A DNA stretch of 10,616 bases, from assembly GCA_002369255.1 (NCBI GenBank), contig DFFO01000019.1:1-10616 (forward strand), read 5' to 3'. Both the position numbers and the translations under genes were made by a program. This DNA comes from Lachnospiraceae bacterium UBA3774 (lineage in GTDB: Bacteria > Bacillota > Clostridia > Lachnospirales > Lachnospiraceae). Shown piece by piece: positions 1-7,929 of the stretch (its first letter is position 1; each line of letters starts with the position of its first letter). Under the pieces are notes generated by a model that was given only the letters and a program-made list of their open reading frames with translations, was not told the DNA's origin and did no database searches.

Positions 1-1
1 A

Positions 2-145
2 GTGGCGGGTTCCGTATCCGGTAAAACGGACTATGTAATTCTCGGAGCTGATGCCGGTTCAAAAGCGAAAAAAGCACAGGAACTGGGGATTAAAACGCTT
101 TCCGAAGACGAATTCATCGCCCTGTGTAACAATCAGAAACAATAA
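2..145 (+). CDS. ligA: NAD-dependent DNA ligase, C-terminal BRCT end (partial)
   Basis: The frame is open from the window edge to a TAA at 143-145 and gives the last 47 residues of a protein; the 5' part lies outside. The residues match the second half of the LigA BRCT domain: VAGSVSGKTDYVI, then GADAGSKAKKAQELGI, then a TLSEDEF segment. This is the usual 'SVS-KT-hydrophobic, GSK-KA-LGI, E-F' pattern at the end of bacterial LigA. The full enzyme seals nicks during replication and repair, using NAD+ to adenylate a lysine; the BRCT domain assists DNA binding and is not the catalytic part. Codon choice matches the next two genes and differs from genes beyond 1866. Other BRCT proteins are possible, but position at the extreme C-terminus and the motif spacing favour LigA. 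Confidence 0.85.
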   Translation: MAGSVSGKTDYVILGADAGSKAKKAQELGIKTLSEDEFIALCNNQKQ

Positions 146-206
146 GTTATTCGATTTTAAGAAAAAATCGGCGTACCTTCAAAATATCGGATCACGTTAT
201 GAGAAA

Positions 207-212
207 AGGAGG
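207..212 (+). promoter_or_regulatory. Shine-Dalgarno site of the small secreted protein
   Basis: A perfect AGGAGG, within AAAAGGAGG at 204-212, lies 5 bases before the ATG at 218. It decides the start in this frame over the competing ATG at 199, which opens an overlapping frame with no such site and no sensible protein. Confidence 0.75.
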
Positions 213-217
213 TTGCC

Positions 218-610
218 ATGAAGCTGTTTGTTTTATCCGCTTTATTGATGCTGACGGCTTTTACCGCGCATGCCTCCGAAGAACAGCCTTTTGTGTTGGC
301 GATGGATTATTCCGTTTATCTGCGGATGGCTCAAAACGATACATTCGGCGAAGCGAAAAAAGCGTTGATCGAAAATCCCTATGAAAAAAAAGACGCTGCC
401 ATTGCTGAAGAAATATCTTCTGAAGATGATGAAAAATGGCATCCTGTTAAGGATTTTAAAAAGACGAAGAACCTTTCCGGCGGCGGGTTCGTGAACACGA
501 GCGACCGAGTGGCCGTCGGCGCGTTTGCCAACTATCAATACGACGACATCGACGAAAACAGATTAAACGAAGCCTATTCTGTAAAAATCAACGTCAATAT
601 CGCGCTTTAA
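218..610 (+). CDS. Small secreted/periplasmic hypothetical protein
   Basis: I do not recognise a family. The 130-residue product begins with a clear Sec signal peptide: MK, a hydrophobic core over residues 3-16, then a signal peptidase I type site AHA before SEEQ, so cleavage after residue 19 is likely. The mature part (about 111 residues) is acidic in its first two thirds, with clusters of E, D and K and a lysine-rich stretch near residues 80-86. The last third changes character (SGGGFVNTSDRVAVGAFANY, then YSVKINVNIAL) and reads like short alternating beta strands, as in a small envelope or outer-membrane-associated protein; that is inference. There is no cysteine, so it is not a lipoprotein. 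It lies 72 bases after ligA on the same strand, has its own strong ribosome binding site, and its stop overlaps the convergent alaA stop. Confidence 0.7.
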   Translation: MKLFVLSALLMLTAFTAHASEEQPFVLAMDYSVYLRMAQNDTFGEAKKALIENPYEKKDAAIAEEISSEDDEKWHPVKDFKKTKNLSGGGFVNTSDRVAVGAFANYQYDDIDENRLNEAYSVKINVNIAL

Positions 611-1827
611 TTTTCCTGCCGATAGGTGGCTAAGAAATCTTTCAGCCGTCCCAACGCTTTTTCCAAATCGTCCGTTCTGGGCAGAAAAACGACGCGGAAA
701 TGATCCGGTTTTTCCCAGTTGAAGCCCGTTCCGTTGACCAACAAAATCCGCTTGTCCATCAATAAATCCAAAACGAATTTCTGATCATCAAGAATATTGA
801 ATTTTGCCGTGTCAATTTTCGGAAACATGTAAAGAGAGCCTTTGGCTTTCACACAGGAAATTCCCGGGATATCGTTTAACAGTTGGTGGCACAGCGTGCG
901 TTGTTCGTACAACCGGCCCCCCGGTTTGACTAAGTCGTTGATGCTTTGATAGCCGCCCAAAGCCGTTTGAATCGCATACTGCCCCGGCACATTGGAGCAT
1001 AAGCGCATATTGGCCAATAAATCCAAGCCGTCAATGTAGTCCTCCGCCATTTTTTTATTGCCGCTCAAAATCATCCAGGCGGCGCGGAAACCGCAGGAAC
1101 GGTAGTTTTTGGAAATGCCGTTATAGGTGATGCAGAATGTGTCCGTGATCAAAGAAGCCAGAGAAGTATGCGTCACGCCGTCATAAAGAATTTTATCGTA
1201 AATTTCATCACAGAAAACGGCTATTTTATGCTTTTCGGCCAAAGCCGCGATTTTTTCCAACAGCTCTTTCGGATAGACGGCGCCGGTCGGGTTGTTCGGA
1301 TTGATAATCACGATGCCTTTTGTTTTCGGTGTAATCTTGCTTTCGATGTCTTTTAAGTCGGGATACCAGTCAGATTCTTCGTCGCAGATGTAATGGACGG
1401 GCTTTCCGCCGGCCAGACAAATCGCCGCCGTCCACAACGGATAATCCGGTGCCGGAACCAGAATTTCATCACCTGTGTTCAGAAAAGCTTCCATACTGAG
1501 CAGAATCAGATCCGACACGCCGTTGCCCAGATAAATGTCGTTGATTTGAACGCCTTCGATATGTTTTTGCTGGCAATAGTGCATCACGGCTTTGCGGGCG
1601 GGAAAGATGCCTTTGGAATCGGAATATCCGTCGGCGAAAGGAATGTTTAAAATCACGTCTTTAATGATTTCTTCGGGCGCATTCAAATCAAAAGCCGCCG
1701 GATTGCCGATATTGAGCTTTAAGATTTTATAACCGGCTTCCTCCAGTTGGTTGGCGGCTTTCAAGACCGGGCCGCGAATTTCGTAATGAACGCCATCCAA
1801 ACGGGAAGATTTTTGAAATTCTCTCAT
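607..1827 (-). CDS. alaA: Alanine/pyruvate aminotransferase, AlaA type (PLP class I)
   Basis: This is a full-length 406-residue fold-type I aminotransferase, nearly colinear with E. coli AlaA from SSRLDGVHYEIRGPVLKAA at the N-terminus onward. AlaA converts pyruvate plus glutamate to alanine plus 2-oxoglutarate in the cytoplasm. Visible landmarks are LNIGNPAAF (38-46), PAPDYPLWTAA (125-135), NPNNPTG (176-182), DEIYD (207-211), the PLP-binding lysine K240 in GISKNYR, and carboxylate-binding R378 in DHFRVV. The ATG at 1827 is preceded at 8 bases by AGGAG (1836-1840). Only about 1 of 36 isoleucine codons is ATA, unlike the genes to its right. Although it lies 38 bases downstream of the COG2509 gene on the same strand, its codon habits group it with ligA and the secreted protein, so the apparent operon link may be an artefact. 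Its TAA overlaps the stop of the convergent gene. Confidence 0.9.
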   Translation of the reverse strand: MREFQKSSRLDGVHYEIRGPVLKAANQLEEAGYKILKLNIGNPAAFDLNAPEEIIKDVILNIPFADGYSDSKGIFPARKAVMHYCQQKHIEGVQINDIYLGNGVSDLILLSMEAFLNTGDEILVPAPDYPLWTAAICLAGGKPVHYICDEESDWYPDLKDIESKITPKTKGIVIINPNNPTGAVYPKELLEKIAALAEKHKIAVFCDEIYDKILYDGVTHTSLASLITDTFCITYNGISKNYRSCGFRAAWMILSGNKKMAEDYIDGLDLLANMRLCSNVPGQYAIQTALGGYQSINDLVKPGGRLYEQRTLCHQLLNDIPGISCVKAKGSLYMFPKIDTAKFNILDDQKFVLDLLMDKRILLVNGTGFNWEKPDHFRVVFLPRTDDLEKALGRLKDFLATYRQEN

Positions 1828-1865
1828 TGTTAAAGCTCCTTTGTTAACGGAATATCAGCATATAA
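1828..1865. other. Compositional junction between two genome types
   Basis: This 38-base gap separates alaA from the COG2509 flavoprotein gene. It holds the alaA ribosome binding site (minus strand AAAGGAGC, 1835-1842) and a GTTAAC palindrome (1843-1848). I see no terminator for the gene on the right and no clear promoter for alaA. Codon use changes abruptly across it: isoleucine ATA and arginine AGA are rare to the left and frequent to the right. It is the most likely site of an assembly join or of a transfer breakpoint. The true breakpoint could lie a few codons inside either gene. Confidence 0.6.
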
Positions 1866-3473
1866 CTAAAGCAGTTCGGGGGAAAGCTCTTTATCTTCCG
1901 AGCATAAAATTTTAACGGCGCAGCGCAGCCCGTCAACGGCGGCGGACATAATGCCGCCGGCATATCCCGCGCCTTCGCCGCAGGGAAAGATCCCGCTAAT
2001 GTCGCTTTCAAAACATTCGTTTCTGAGTATTCTGACGGGAGCTGACGTGCGCGACTCCACTCCTGCAAGGATCGCGTCATATCTGTCAAAGCCCTTTATA
2101 CTTTTGCCGAAAGCATCGATCCCTTCTATCAGCGATCCGTTTATCTCTTCGGAAAAGATCCCGTTTAGCCTTCCAAAGCCGCAGCTTCCTTTTACGTCCG
2201 GCATCACTTCGACAAAAGCCTTTGAGCAGGCGCCTTTTTTATAATCTCCGTAGAGCTGCATAGGAATACTTCCTCCCCGGATATTATATGCATTTTTTTC
2301 AAGCTCTCTTTGAAAATCTATACCGCCTCTCCAGCTGCCGGTGGCAAAATCGGACGGATTTACGGTAACTACGACTGCGCTGTTTGCATTTATTCCTGAT
2401 CTTTTTGACAGGCTCATTCCGTTAATGCAAAGACGGCCGTTTTCGCTTGAAGAATTAACCACCTGACCTCCCGGGCACATACAAAAAGTATAGACGCCGC
2501 GTCCGTTTTTTGATCTGTGCGAAAGCTTGTAATCCGCCGCGGGAAGATATGTCCTTTCTTTTGTTCCGTACTGAGCGATCTGTATATCGTCCTGCGGGTG
2601 CTGAATCCTCAGTCCGACGGCAAAAGCTTTCGGAACTACCTGCGCTCCTTTTGCTTTCATAAGCTCATATATATCATCAGCGCTGTGTCCGCATGCAAGG
2701 ATAACGCTCTGTGCAAGGACAAAATGCGGTCCGTCTTTGTCTGTGAGGGTTAGCATGATACCGTCTTTTTTACTTTCAAAGTCCACAAGCCTTGTTGAAA
2801 ATAAATACTGCCCGCCGAGCGAGAGTATTTCTTTTCTTATGTTTTTTACAACGCAAAGCAGTGAGTCGCTGCCAACGTGCGGTTTGTTCAGATAAGAGAT
2901 CGATCGGTCTGCGCCTTTTGCGGCGAAAGTCTCAAGAACGTATCTTATCCTTCCGTCCGGATCTTTTATTCCGGTATTCAGCTTTCCGTCGGAAAACGTT
3001 CCGGCGCCGCCTTCCCCGAAGCAGACGTTTGACTGAGTATCAAGCTGTCCGCTTTTCCAAAAACGGTCAACGGTCTTTACTCTGTCATCAGCCGCTTCCC
3101 CTCTTTCAATCAGAAGGGGCTTATAGCCGGCTTTTGCAAGCAGCAGTCCCGCAAACATCCCGGCAGGTCCCGTTCCTATTATAACATGCCTTCCAATCGC
3201 CTCTCTATGGCCGGATTTTGGCGGTATATACGTTTTTATATCACGATATGACAAAATACCCGCCTTTTTGTTTAAAACGCGCGTATCGGGATTTAAAGCA
3301 AGAGTATAAACATATCTTAATTGCGTCTTGTCTCTTGCGTCGAGTGATTTTTTCAGTATATCTATATCATCGGGGCCGGAGGCTTTGATCCCTTTTTCCG
3401 CAAGAACTCTTATCAGGTCCGATTCGGGCGTTTCGATATTTAATTTCAGGTCCGATACTATGAGTTTTTTCAT
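1866..3473 (-). CDS. FAD-dependent dehydrogenase of the COG2509 type
   Basis: The 535-residue protein belongs to the uncharacterised NAD(P)/FAD-dependent oxidoreductase family common in Clostridia. A small N-terminal domain (about 1-90) carries the KKSLDARDK segment typical of the family. The Rossmann FAD site follows: IIGTGPAGMFAG (98-109) with the ribose-binding acid in IERG (122-125). Next comes the family signature FGEGGAGTFSDGKL (152-165), and near the C-terminus the second FAD contact CGEGAGYAGGIMSAAVDG (498-515). Length and domain order are normal for the family. Substrate and electron acceptor are unknown. The ATG overlaps the upstream flavoprotein stop as ATGA (3470-3473), so the two are probably translationally coupled. 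The stop lies next to the compositional junction, so the last few residues may not be native if the join falls inside the gene. Confidence 0.85.
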   Translation of the reverse strand: MKKLIVSDLKLNIETPESDLIRVLAEKGIKASGPDDIDILKKSLDARDKTQLRYVYTLALNPDTRVLNKKAGILSYRDIKTYIPPKSGHREAIGRHVIIGTGPAGMFAGLLLAKAGYKPLLIERGEAADDRVKTVDRFWKSGQLDTQSNVCFGEGGAGTFSDGKLNTGIKDPDGRIRYVLETFAAKGADRSISYLNKPHVGSDSLLCVVKNIRKEILSLGGQYLFSTRLVDFESKKDGIMLTLTDKDGPHFVLAQSVILACGHSADDIYELMKAKGAQVVPKAFAVGLRIQHPQDDIQIAQYGTKERTYLPAADYKLSHRSKNGRGVYTFCMCPGGQVVNSSSENGRLCINGMSLSKRSGINANSAVVVTVNPSDFATGSWRGGIDFQRELEKNAYNIRGGSIPMQLYGDYKKGACSKAFVEVMPDVKGSCGFGRLNGIFSEEINGSLIEGIDAFGKSIKGFDRYDAILAGVESRTSAPVRILRNECFESDISGIFPCGEGAGYAGGIMSAAVDGLRCAVKILCSEDKELSPELL

Positions 3474-4684
3474 TTCTTAATCAAAATACCGTATTCTCTT
3501 CTGCTTTTTGTCTGCTGTTTTTTCCATCTTTCGATATCGCCCGAGTCACCCGCGCCGGTAAATTCTTTTCCGGCGGCAGCGCAGCCTGCGAGCAAGCCGC
3601 TTGCCCATGCAAAATGCAGATTATAACCTCCGCACAGCCCTGCAACATTTAAGATTTCACCGGCAAAAAACAGTCCGTTTATGAGCCGCGACTCCATATT
3701 CTTTCCGACCTCATCGGTACGTACTCCTCCGTTTGTTACCTGAGAATCGGCAAATCCTTTAAGACCGCTTATATTTACGCTGTAATGCTTTGGATGCTTT
3801 TTACTGTCGTTTATATCAAAAATCTTTGCAAGCGAAGTGTCAAAAAAGCTCAAAAGGCCCATACCGTCATACAAAAGACCGTCGAATTCTTCTTCGCTCA
3901 TTTCCGGAACAAAATCCAGCACGAGTATCTCTTTTCCTGACAGCGATTCTTTTTCAGCAATAACATTGCTCAGGTTCATTGCAGGGATACCCGATATACC
4001 ATAAGCCGTAAGCTGTATTTCTCCCTCGCATTCAAAACAAGCTTCCCCGTCAGTATAACTTAAGCTTGCCGTCGTGCGTAGGCCTGCGCAGCTGTTTAAA
4101 GCATCGCAAAACCTGATACCGCAAAGCCCGCTTTTGAGACTTGTAACGCTGTGCCCGAAGGCCTTTGCGATATCATAGCCGTTGCCTGAAAGCTGTGTTT
4201 GCGCAAGACCGCCCGCAGCGATAATGAGGGCATCCGCACTGTAAGTATATCCGTCTGTTACGGCAAAAAATCTTTCAGACTCCTTATAAGCCGCTTTTAC
4301 CGGAGTGTTGTTTCTGATTGTGATAGGTAGTCTCTCGCATTCTTTCAATAAAGCGTTTCTTACCTGCGAGGCTTTTTCGCTTCTCGGATATACATAGCCG
4401 TCTCTGATAAGCGGATAAACGCCGATCGATTCAAAAAAAGAAATAGCGTCATACGGACTGAAACGTTTGAGCACCGAACTTACAAGCTCGCGGCAAGCGC
4501 CGTTATAATAATCCGCATCGATATCAAGGTTTGTAAAATTGCATTTTCCGCCGCCGGTCAAAAGGATTTTTTTCGCAGCCTGTCTTTCGCCCTCAAGTAC
4601 TTCGACGGCGGCTCCGGCTCTTGCTGAAGATATAGCGGCCGCAAGTCCCGCGGCGCCTCCTCCGATAACGATCACCTTTTTCAC
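3470..4684 (-). CDS. BaiN/YhiN (HI0933) family flavoprotein, GTG start
   Basis: The 404-residue protein is of the HI0933/YhiN type, often annotated as 'aminoacetone oxidase family FAD-binding enzyme'; a clostridial relative, BaiN, has been linked to bile-acid dehydroxylation. It is a cytoplasmic flavoprotein whose physiological substrate is not settled. The dinucleotide site is VIVIGGGAAGLAAA (4-17), followed by the family hallmark LLTGGGKCNFTN (41-52). The C-terminal FAD signature reads FFAGEILNVAG (339-349) and GGYNLHFAWASG (352-363). The start is GTG at 4682-4684, supported by AAGGAG (4691-4696) upstream and by the glycine-rich motif beginning right after it. It follows the flippase by 12 bases and overlaps the next flavoprotein gene by 4. 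Specific bile-acid activity should not be assumed from family membership. Confidence 0.87.
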   Translation of the reverse strand: MKKVIVIGGGAAGLAAAISSARAGAAVEVLEGERQAAKKILLTGGGKCNFTNLDIDADYYNGACRELVSSVLKRFSPYDAISFFESIGVYPLIRDGYVYPRSEKASQVRNALLKECERLPITIRNNTPVKAAYKESERFFAVTDGYTYSADALIIAAGGLAQTQLSGNGYDIAKAFGHSVTSLKSGLCGIRFCDALNSCAGLRTTASLSYTDGEACFECEGEIQLTAYGISGIPAMNLSNVIAEKESLSGKEILVLDFVPEMSEEEFDGLLYDGMGLLSFFDTSLAKIFDINDSKKHPKHYSVNISGLKGFADSQVTNGGVRTDEVGKNMESRLINGLFFAGEILNVAGLCGGYNLHFAWASGLLAGCAAAGKEFTGAGDSGDIERWKKQQTKSRREYGILIKK

Positions 4685-4696
4685 GACAGTCTCCTT

Positions 4697-6343
4697 TTAG
4701 TCCCTGATAAGCCTGAGCTTTCTTATAAGCTTGATGATACGGTCTCCCATAGGAGCCCTGGAAATATCCACCTCGTCAACTCCCTTTGTGAGAATGAGCA
4801 GCACGGCGTAAATAAGCACCGAGATCAAAAGCGATATAATAACGGCGATCAGGTTGCTTTTAAATATACCAAACAGCAATTTATACGAGAAAAACGCGGC
4901 AAGTCCCATAAAAACAGATGAAATGATAGGGCTTACAAACGTTTTTTTCCATTCCTGCCTGTAATTTAGTCTGTTGCGCAGGCAAAGATTGTTCGCTACG
5001 CACATGATGATATAAAACACTATATTTGCAAGAATAACTCCGTATATCCCGAGATCAAAGCCGTAAAGCAGGATCTCAAGTATCACGACGTGCAAGAAAA
5101 GCGCGATAACAGCATTTCTGACAGGGATCCAGATATTACCGATACCCTGAAGTATTGAATTTGTAGTAGTTGACAGCGCAGTAAAAAAAATTGCAGTCGA
5201 GCCGTAGATCATCATCGCGGCCGCAAGGGAATTGTCGGTTCTGAACAAAAGATCCATGATCGGCCTTGCAAGTACGGCAAGTCCTATCGTAGCTGGAATG
5301 GCTATGACCATATTAAAACGGATCGCCGTACCTGATTTATCAACGATTTCAGTAGTCCGTCCGCGCTGCATGGCCGCGGCAAGCGTCGGGATCACGGCGG
5401 AGCCAAGCGACGTCGCAATGGCAGTTGGAACATGGACAAGAAGCATATATTTTCCGTTAAACGCTCCCCAGATGCCGGCATAATCTGATTTCAGATATTG
5501 AGCATAAAGCGCTTGATCTATTACCGTGCTTACCTGGTAAATCGTCGTGCTCATCAGAACCGGGAAAATCGTCATGATAAGCACTTTTAAAAGATGAGGA
5601 TAATTGTCTTTTTCTCCGGTGGAGTCGCGCCTTGCTTTTTCTTTTGCAATCGGTCTGAAAGAAAAGAACAAAACACCTGTAAATATAAGCGCGGAAAGCG
5701 CGCCGGCTCCCGTGCCGATAGTACCTCCCGCAGCGCCGTAAGCAGCGCTGTAATAGTGATCCGTACCAGAGGCGATATCTACTGAGGTTCCGGCTTTAAA
5801 AAGCAGATATCCCGCAAGAAGACTCACGGCGGCATTTATGATCTGCTCTATGATCTGCGAAATGGCAGTGGGCACCATAGTATGATGTCCCTGAAAATAT
5901 CCGCGCAGCGTTCCCAAAAATGCCATAATAAAAATAGTCGGCGCCAGGGTTTTTATGGCAAAGGATGCCTGAGGCATGTTCATCATCGAGGAGAAAAGAT
6001 CTGCTCCGAAATAACAGATGATACCCATTAAACCGCCCGAGATAAGCGCGAAAATACAGGCGGCGATAAAAATCCTGTAACTGTTGTAATATTGTTTTAC
6101 GGACAGTCTTGCCGCAATCAGCCTGGAAAGTGCAAGCGGCAGCGTATAACTTGAGATCAGCAAAAGAATATTGTAAATGCTGTAAGCAGTTGAATAAACT
6201 CCTATACCCTCTTCACCGATAATATTGGTAAGAGGGACCCTGTATAATAAGCCGATTAGCCGGACGATTATTCCGGCTATAGCTAAAATGCTTCCCTGAA
6301 CGAGGAAGTTTTTGGATTTTGAGGAGTTATTCTTATTCGTCAT
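4697..6343 (-). CDS. SpoVB/MurJ-like MOP-superfamily lipid-precursor flippase
   Basis: This 548-residue polytopic membrane protein has about 14 hydrophobic segments and fits the Bacillota 'putative polysaccharide biosynthesis protein' branch of the MOP superfamily (SpoVB, YtgP/Amj-era MurJ analogues, YabM). Members move lipid-linked sugar or peptidoglycan precursors across the cytoplasmic membrane. Characteristic segments are SILAIAGIIVRLIGLLYRVP (18-37), GEEGIGVYSTAYSIYNILL (43-61), the loop RGYFQGHHTMVPTA (147-160) and the following SQIIEQIINA (162-171). The C-terminus is a basic tail. ATG overlaps the stop of the DUF3048 gene as ATGA (6340-6343), suggesting coupling. Whether it serves peptidoglycan, spore cortex or another glycan cannot be told from sequence. 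I give no gene symbol because spoVB, ytgP and murJ paralogues cannot be separated by eye. Confidence 0.85.
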   Translation of the reverse strand: MTNKNNSSKSKNFLVQGSILAIAGIIVRLIGLLYRVPLTNIIGEEGIGVYSTAYSIYNILLLISSYTLPLALSRLIAARLSVKQYYNSYRIFIAACIFALISGGLMGIICYFGADLFSSMMNMPQASFAIKTLAPTIFIMAFLGTLRGYFQGHHTMVPTAISQIIEQIINAAVSLLAGYLLFKAGTSVDIASGTDHYYSAAYGAAGGTIGTGAGALSALIFTGVLFFSFRPIAKEKARRDSTGEKDNYPHLLKVLIMTIFPVLMSTTIYQVSTVIDQALYAQYLKSDYAGIWGAFNGKYMLLVHVPTAIATSLGSAVIPTLAAAMQRGRTTEIVDKSGTAIRFNMVIAIPATIGLAVLARPIMDLLFRTDNSLAAAMMIYGSTAIFFTALSTTTNSILQGIGNIWIPVRNAVIALFLHVVILEILLYGFDLGIYGVILANIVFYIIMCVANNLCLRNRLNYRQEWKKTFVSPIISSVFMGLAAFFSYKLLFGIFKSNLIAVIISLLISVLIYAVLLILTKGVDEVDISRAPMGDRIIKLIRKLRLIRD

Positions 6344-7428
6344 TCAAAAACAGACTCTCCGGTCATTTTGGGAAGCACTATGCATACCCAGCTCTTTCCG
6401 GGATTCAGCTTTATCTCTGTCCCGTCTTCATAATAGTAATGGGTATTGTTCCAATAGCCTTCTTTTTCCCATGTTATATCGACGACTTTACCGTTTGTCA
6501 CAAAAGCGCCGGCTCCCGTGCCTACGGTATTGATAAATTTGTTGCTGCGGTCGTCTTCAAGGTGATATGAGCAGTATTCAATGATGATATTTTTTACCGC
6601 TATCTGTTCGCCGGTATCACCGTCCACATGCTCTTTTCCCCATGCATATCTGTAATACAGGCCGTCCTGTTCATTGTAAACAAAGTACGATTTGTTCTGA
6701 GTAAATCCGGTAGTAACTTTGTTTGCAGGGCGCCCGTTTTCAAGATTATTGCGCTGGTTTTCATCCGCAAATAAGAATTTGTATGTATAATCCTGTGACA
6801 GATTGCGTTCGAATTTGCGGTATTCAATTCTTTTTTCGATTTTTTCCTGGTTTGTAAAATTGTTATGTCCGGTGAGATGGTCGCTGCTTCTGAACTGTGC
6901 TTCATAATCCTTGTTGACAAGTTCGATATCGTCGCAGCTGTTTAATTTTTCAACGGCATATTTGCTGTGTCCGTTATGGACAAGTATCCCGCCAAACTCG
7001 GCAAGGATACCGGGATGGTAAGACCTGCACGAACGAAGCGGTCCTATGCGATCAAGTCCCGAAATATCCTGAAATATCGCGGTAAGACGCACTTCATTTG
7101 CTTCGATCGGAACTTCATAGACAACGTCGGCGCGTGATATTGCGCACTGCGGCTGGGCTTTTCTTTCATTGTCTATCTGAAATCCGAGAGGACGAAGTCT
7201 GCCTACCTCTTCCGCTACGGGAAGGCCGGTAAGATAACTGTACATATAACCGTCCGGCAGACCTTGCGGCTCTGTAGGCGTGGCAGCCGGAATAGTTACT
7301 TCAGCTATTGTTGCGGCGCTTGTGTTTCCCACATCTGATTGGCTCTGCGCCGCATCATTTCCGCATGCGGAAGCAAAAACGCTGCATATTAAAAGCAAGA
7401 CAGAAAGTAACTTTGTAGTATTTTTCAT
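6340..7428 (-). CDS. DUF3048 (YerB-type) lipoprotein
   Basis: The 362-residue protein starts with a lipoprotein signal: KNTTK, a hydrophobic core, then the lipobox ASAC with the lipidated cysteine at C22. A low-complexity A/T/S/Q-rich linker (about 24-56) follows, so the folded part is probably anchored to the outer face of the cytoplasmic membrane. The N-terminal DUF3048 domain (about 65-205) shows RPLGFQIDNERKAQPQ (79-94), VVYEVPIEANEVRLTAIF (102-119) and DRIGPLRSCRSYH (126-138). The C-terminal domain (about 235-355) shows VVDITWEKEG (315-324), THYYYEDGTEIKLNPGKSWV (329-348). Bacillus YerB is the usual reference and its function is unknown. AGGAGC lies just upstream of the ATG, within the 9-base gap from ybeY. 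Position directly before a flippase gene suggests a cell-envelope role; that is inference. Confidence 0.87.
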   Translation of the reverse strand: MKNTTKLLSVLLLICSVFASACGNDAAQSQSDVGNTSAATIAEVTIPAATPTEPQGLPDGYMYSYLTGLPVAEEVGRLRPLGFQIDNERKAQPQCAISRADVVYEVPIEANEVRLTAIFQDISGLDRIGPLRSCRSYHPGILAEFGGILVHNGHSKYAVEKLNSCDDIELVNKDYEAQFRSSDHLTGHNNFTNQEKIEKRIEYRKFERNLSQDYTYKFLFADENQRNNLENGRPANKVTTGFTQNKSYFVYNEQDGLYYRYAWGKEHVDGDTGEQIAVKNIIIEYCSYHLEDDRSNKFINTVGTGAGAFVTNGKVVDITWEKEGYWNNTHYYYEDGTEIKLNPGKSWVCIVLPKMTGESVFE

Positions 7429-7437
7429 GATAAGCTC

Positions 7438-7929
7438 CTATCGTGTAATATTTAAAACATGCATTATCTGTCTCTGACGATCTTCCATCAGTAATCTTTC
7501 GTCATCATCTTCATGGTCAAAGCCGAGAAGATGAAGCATACTGTGAACCGTAAGAAAAGCAAGTTCTCTTTTTTGAGTATGCCCATACTCGGCGGCCTGC
7601 TTTTTTATTTTTTGCACGCAAAGGGCGATATCTCCCAAAACAAGCTCGCCCGTGTCCGGATCAAAGCATCCGGTCAGATCCGTATGATCAAAATCAGCAC
7701 ATGTCTCAAAATCCAGCGCAGGAAAAGACAAAACGTCTGTGGTTTTGTCGATGCCGCGAAATTCGGCGTTCATTTTTCTTATCTGTTCCATATCCGCAAG
7801 AAGCACGCTTACCTGCGCCTCATACGGACATTCAAAAAAAGACAGCGTCACTTTTACTGCGTCGTCTATGATTGTCTTATAGGGAATACTCAGTCTCTCT
7901 GACGATTCTTTTTCTATAAATACGCTCAT
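7438..7929 (-). CDS. ybeY: Endoribonuclease YbeY, 16S rRNA maturation
   Basis: The 163-residue protein has the UPF0054/YbeY zinc motif intact: VHSMLHLLGFDH with H129, H133 and H139, the H-x3-H-x5-H arrangement. The second landmark, NAEFRGIDKTTDVLSFP (54-70), and the LGDI segment (98-101) are also present. YbeY is a cytoplasmic metal-dependent single-strand endoribonuclease needed for 16S rRNA 3'-end processing and ribosome quality control. Length is normal. The ATG overlaps the phoH stop as ATGA (7926-7929), and the pairing phoH-ybeY is a widely conserved neighbourhood. Often dgkA, cdd and era follow in Bacillota; here a DUF3048 lipoprotein gene follows after 9 bases instead. Confidence 0.95.
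   Translation of the reverse strand: MSVFIEKESSERLSIPYKTIIDDAVKVTLSFFECPYEAQVSVLLADMEQIRKMNAEFRGIDKTTDVLSFPALDFETCADFDHTDLTGCFDPDTGELVLGDIALCVQKIKKQAAEYGHTQKRELAFLTVHSMLHLLGFDHEDDDERLLMEDRQRQIMHVLNITR

Noticed and set aside
152..170. Hairpin CGATTTT/AAAATCG after ligA as a terminator
   Set aside because: The 7-base stem is A/T-rich and is followed by GCGTACC, not a T tract, so it lacks the features of an intrinsic terminator.
199..384. Overlapping plus-strand frame starting at 199
   Set aside because: It has no ribosome binding site of its own, and the overlapping frame at 218 has a perfect AGGAGG and a clear signal peptide.
607..3473. alaA as the last gene of the phoH-flavoprotein operon
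   Set aside because: Strand and 38-base spacing would allow it, but codon use and affinity change sharply at the gap, so I do not treat it as a genuine operon member.
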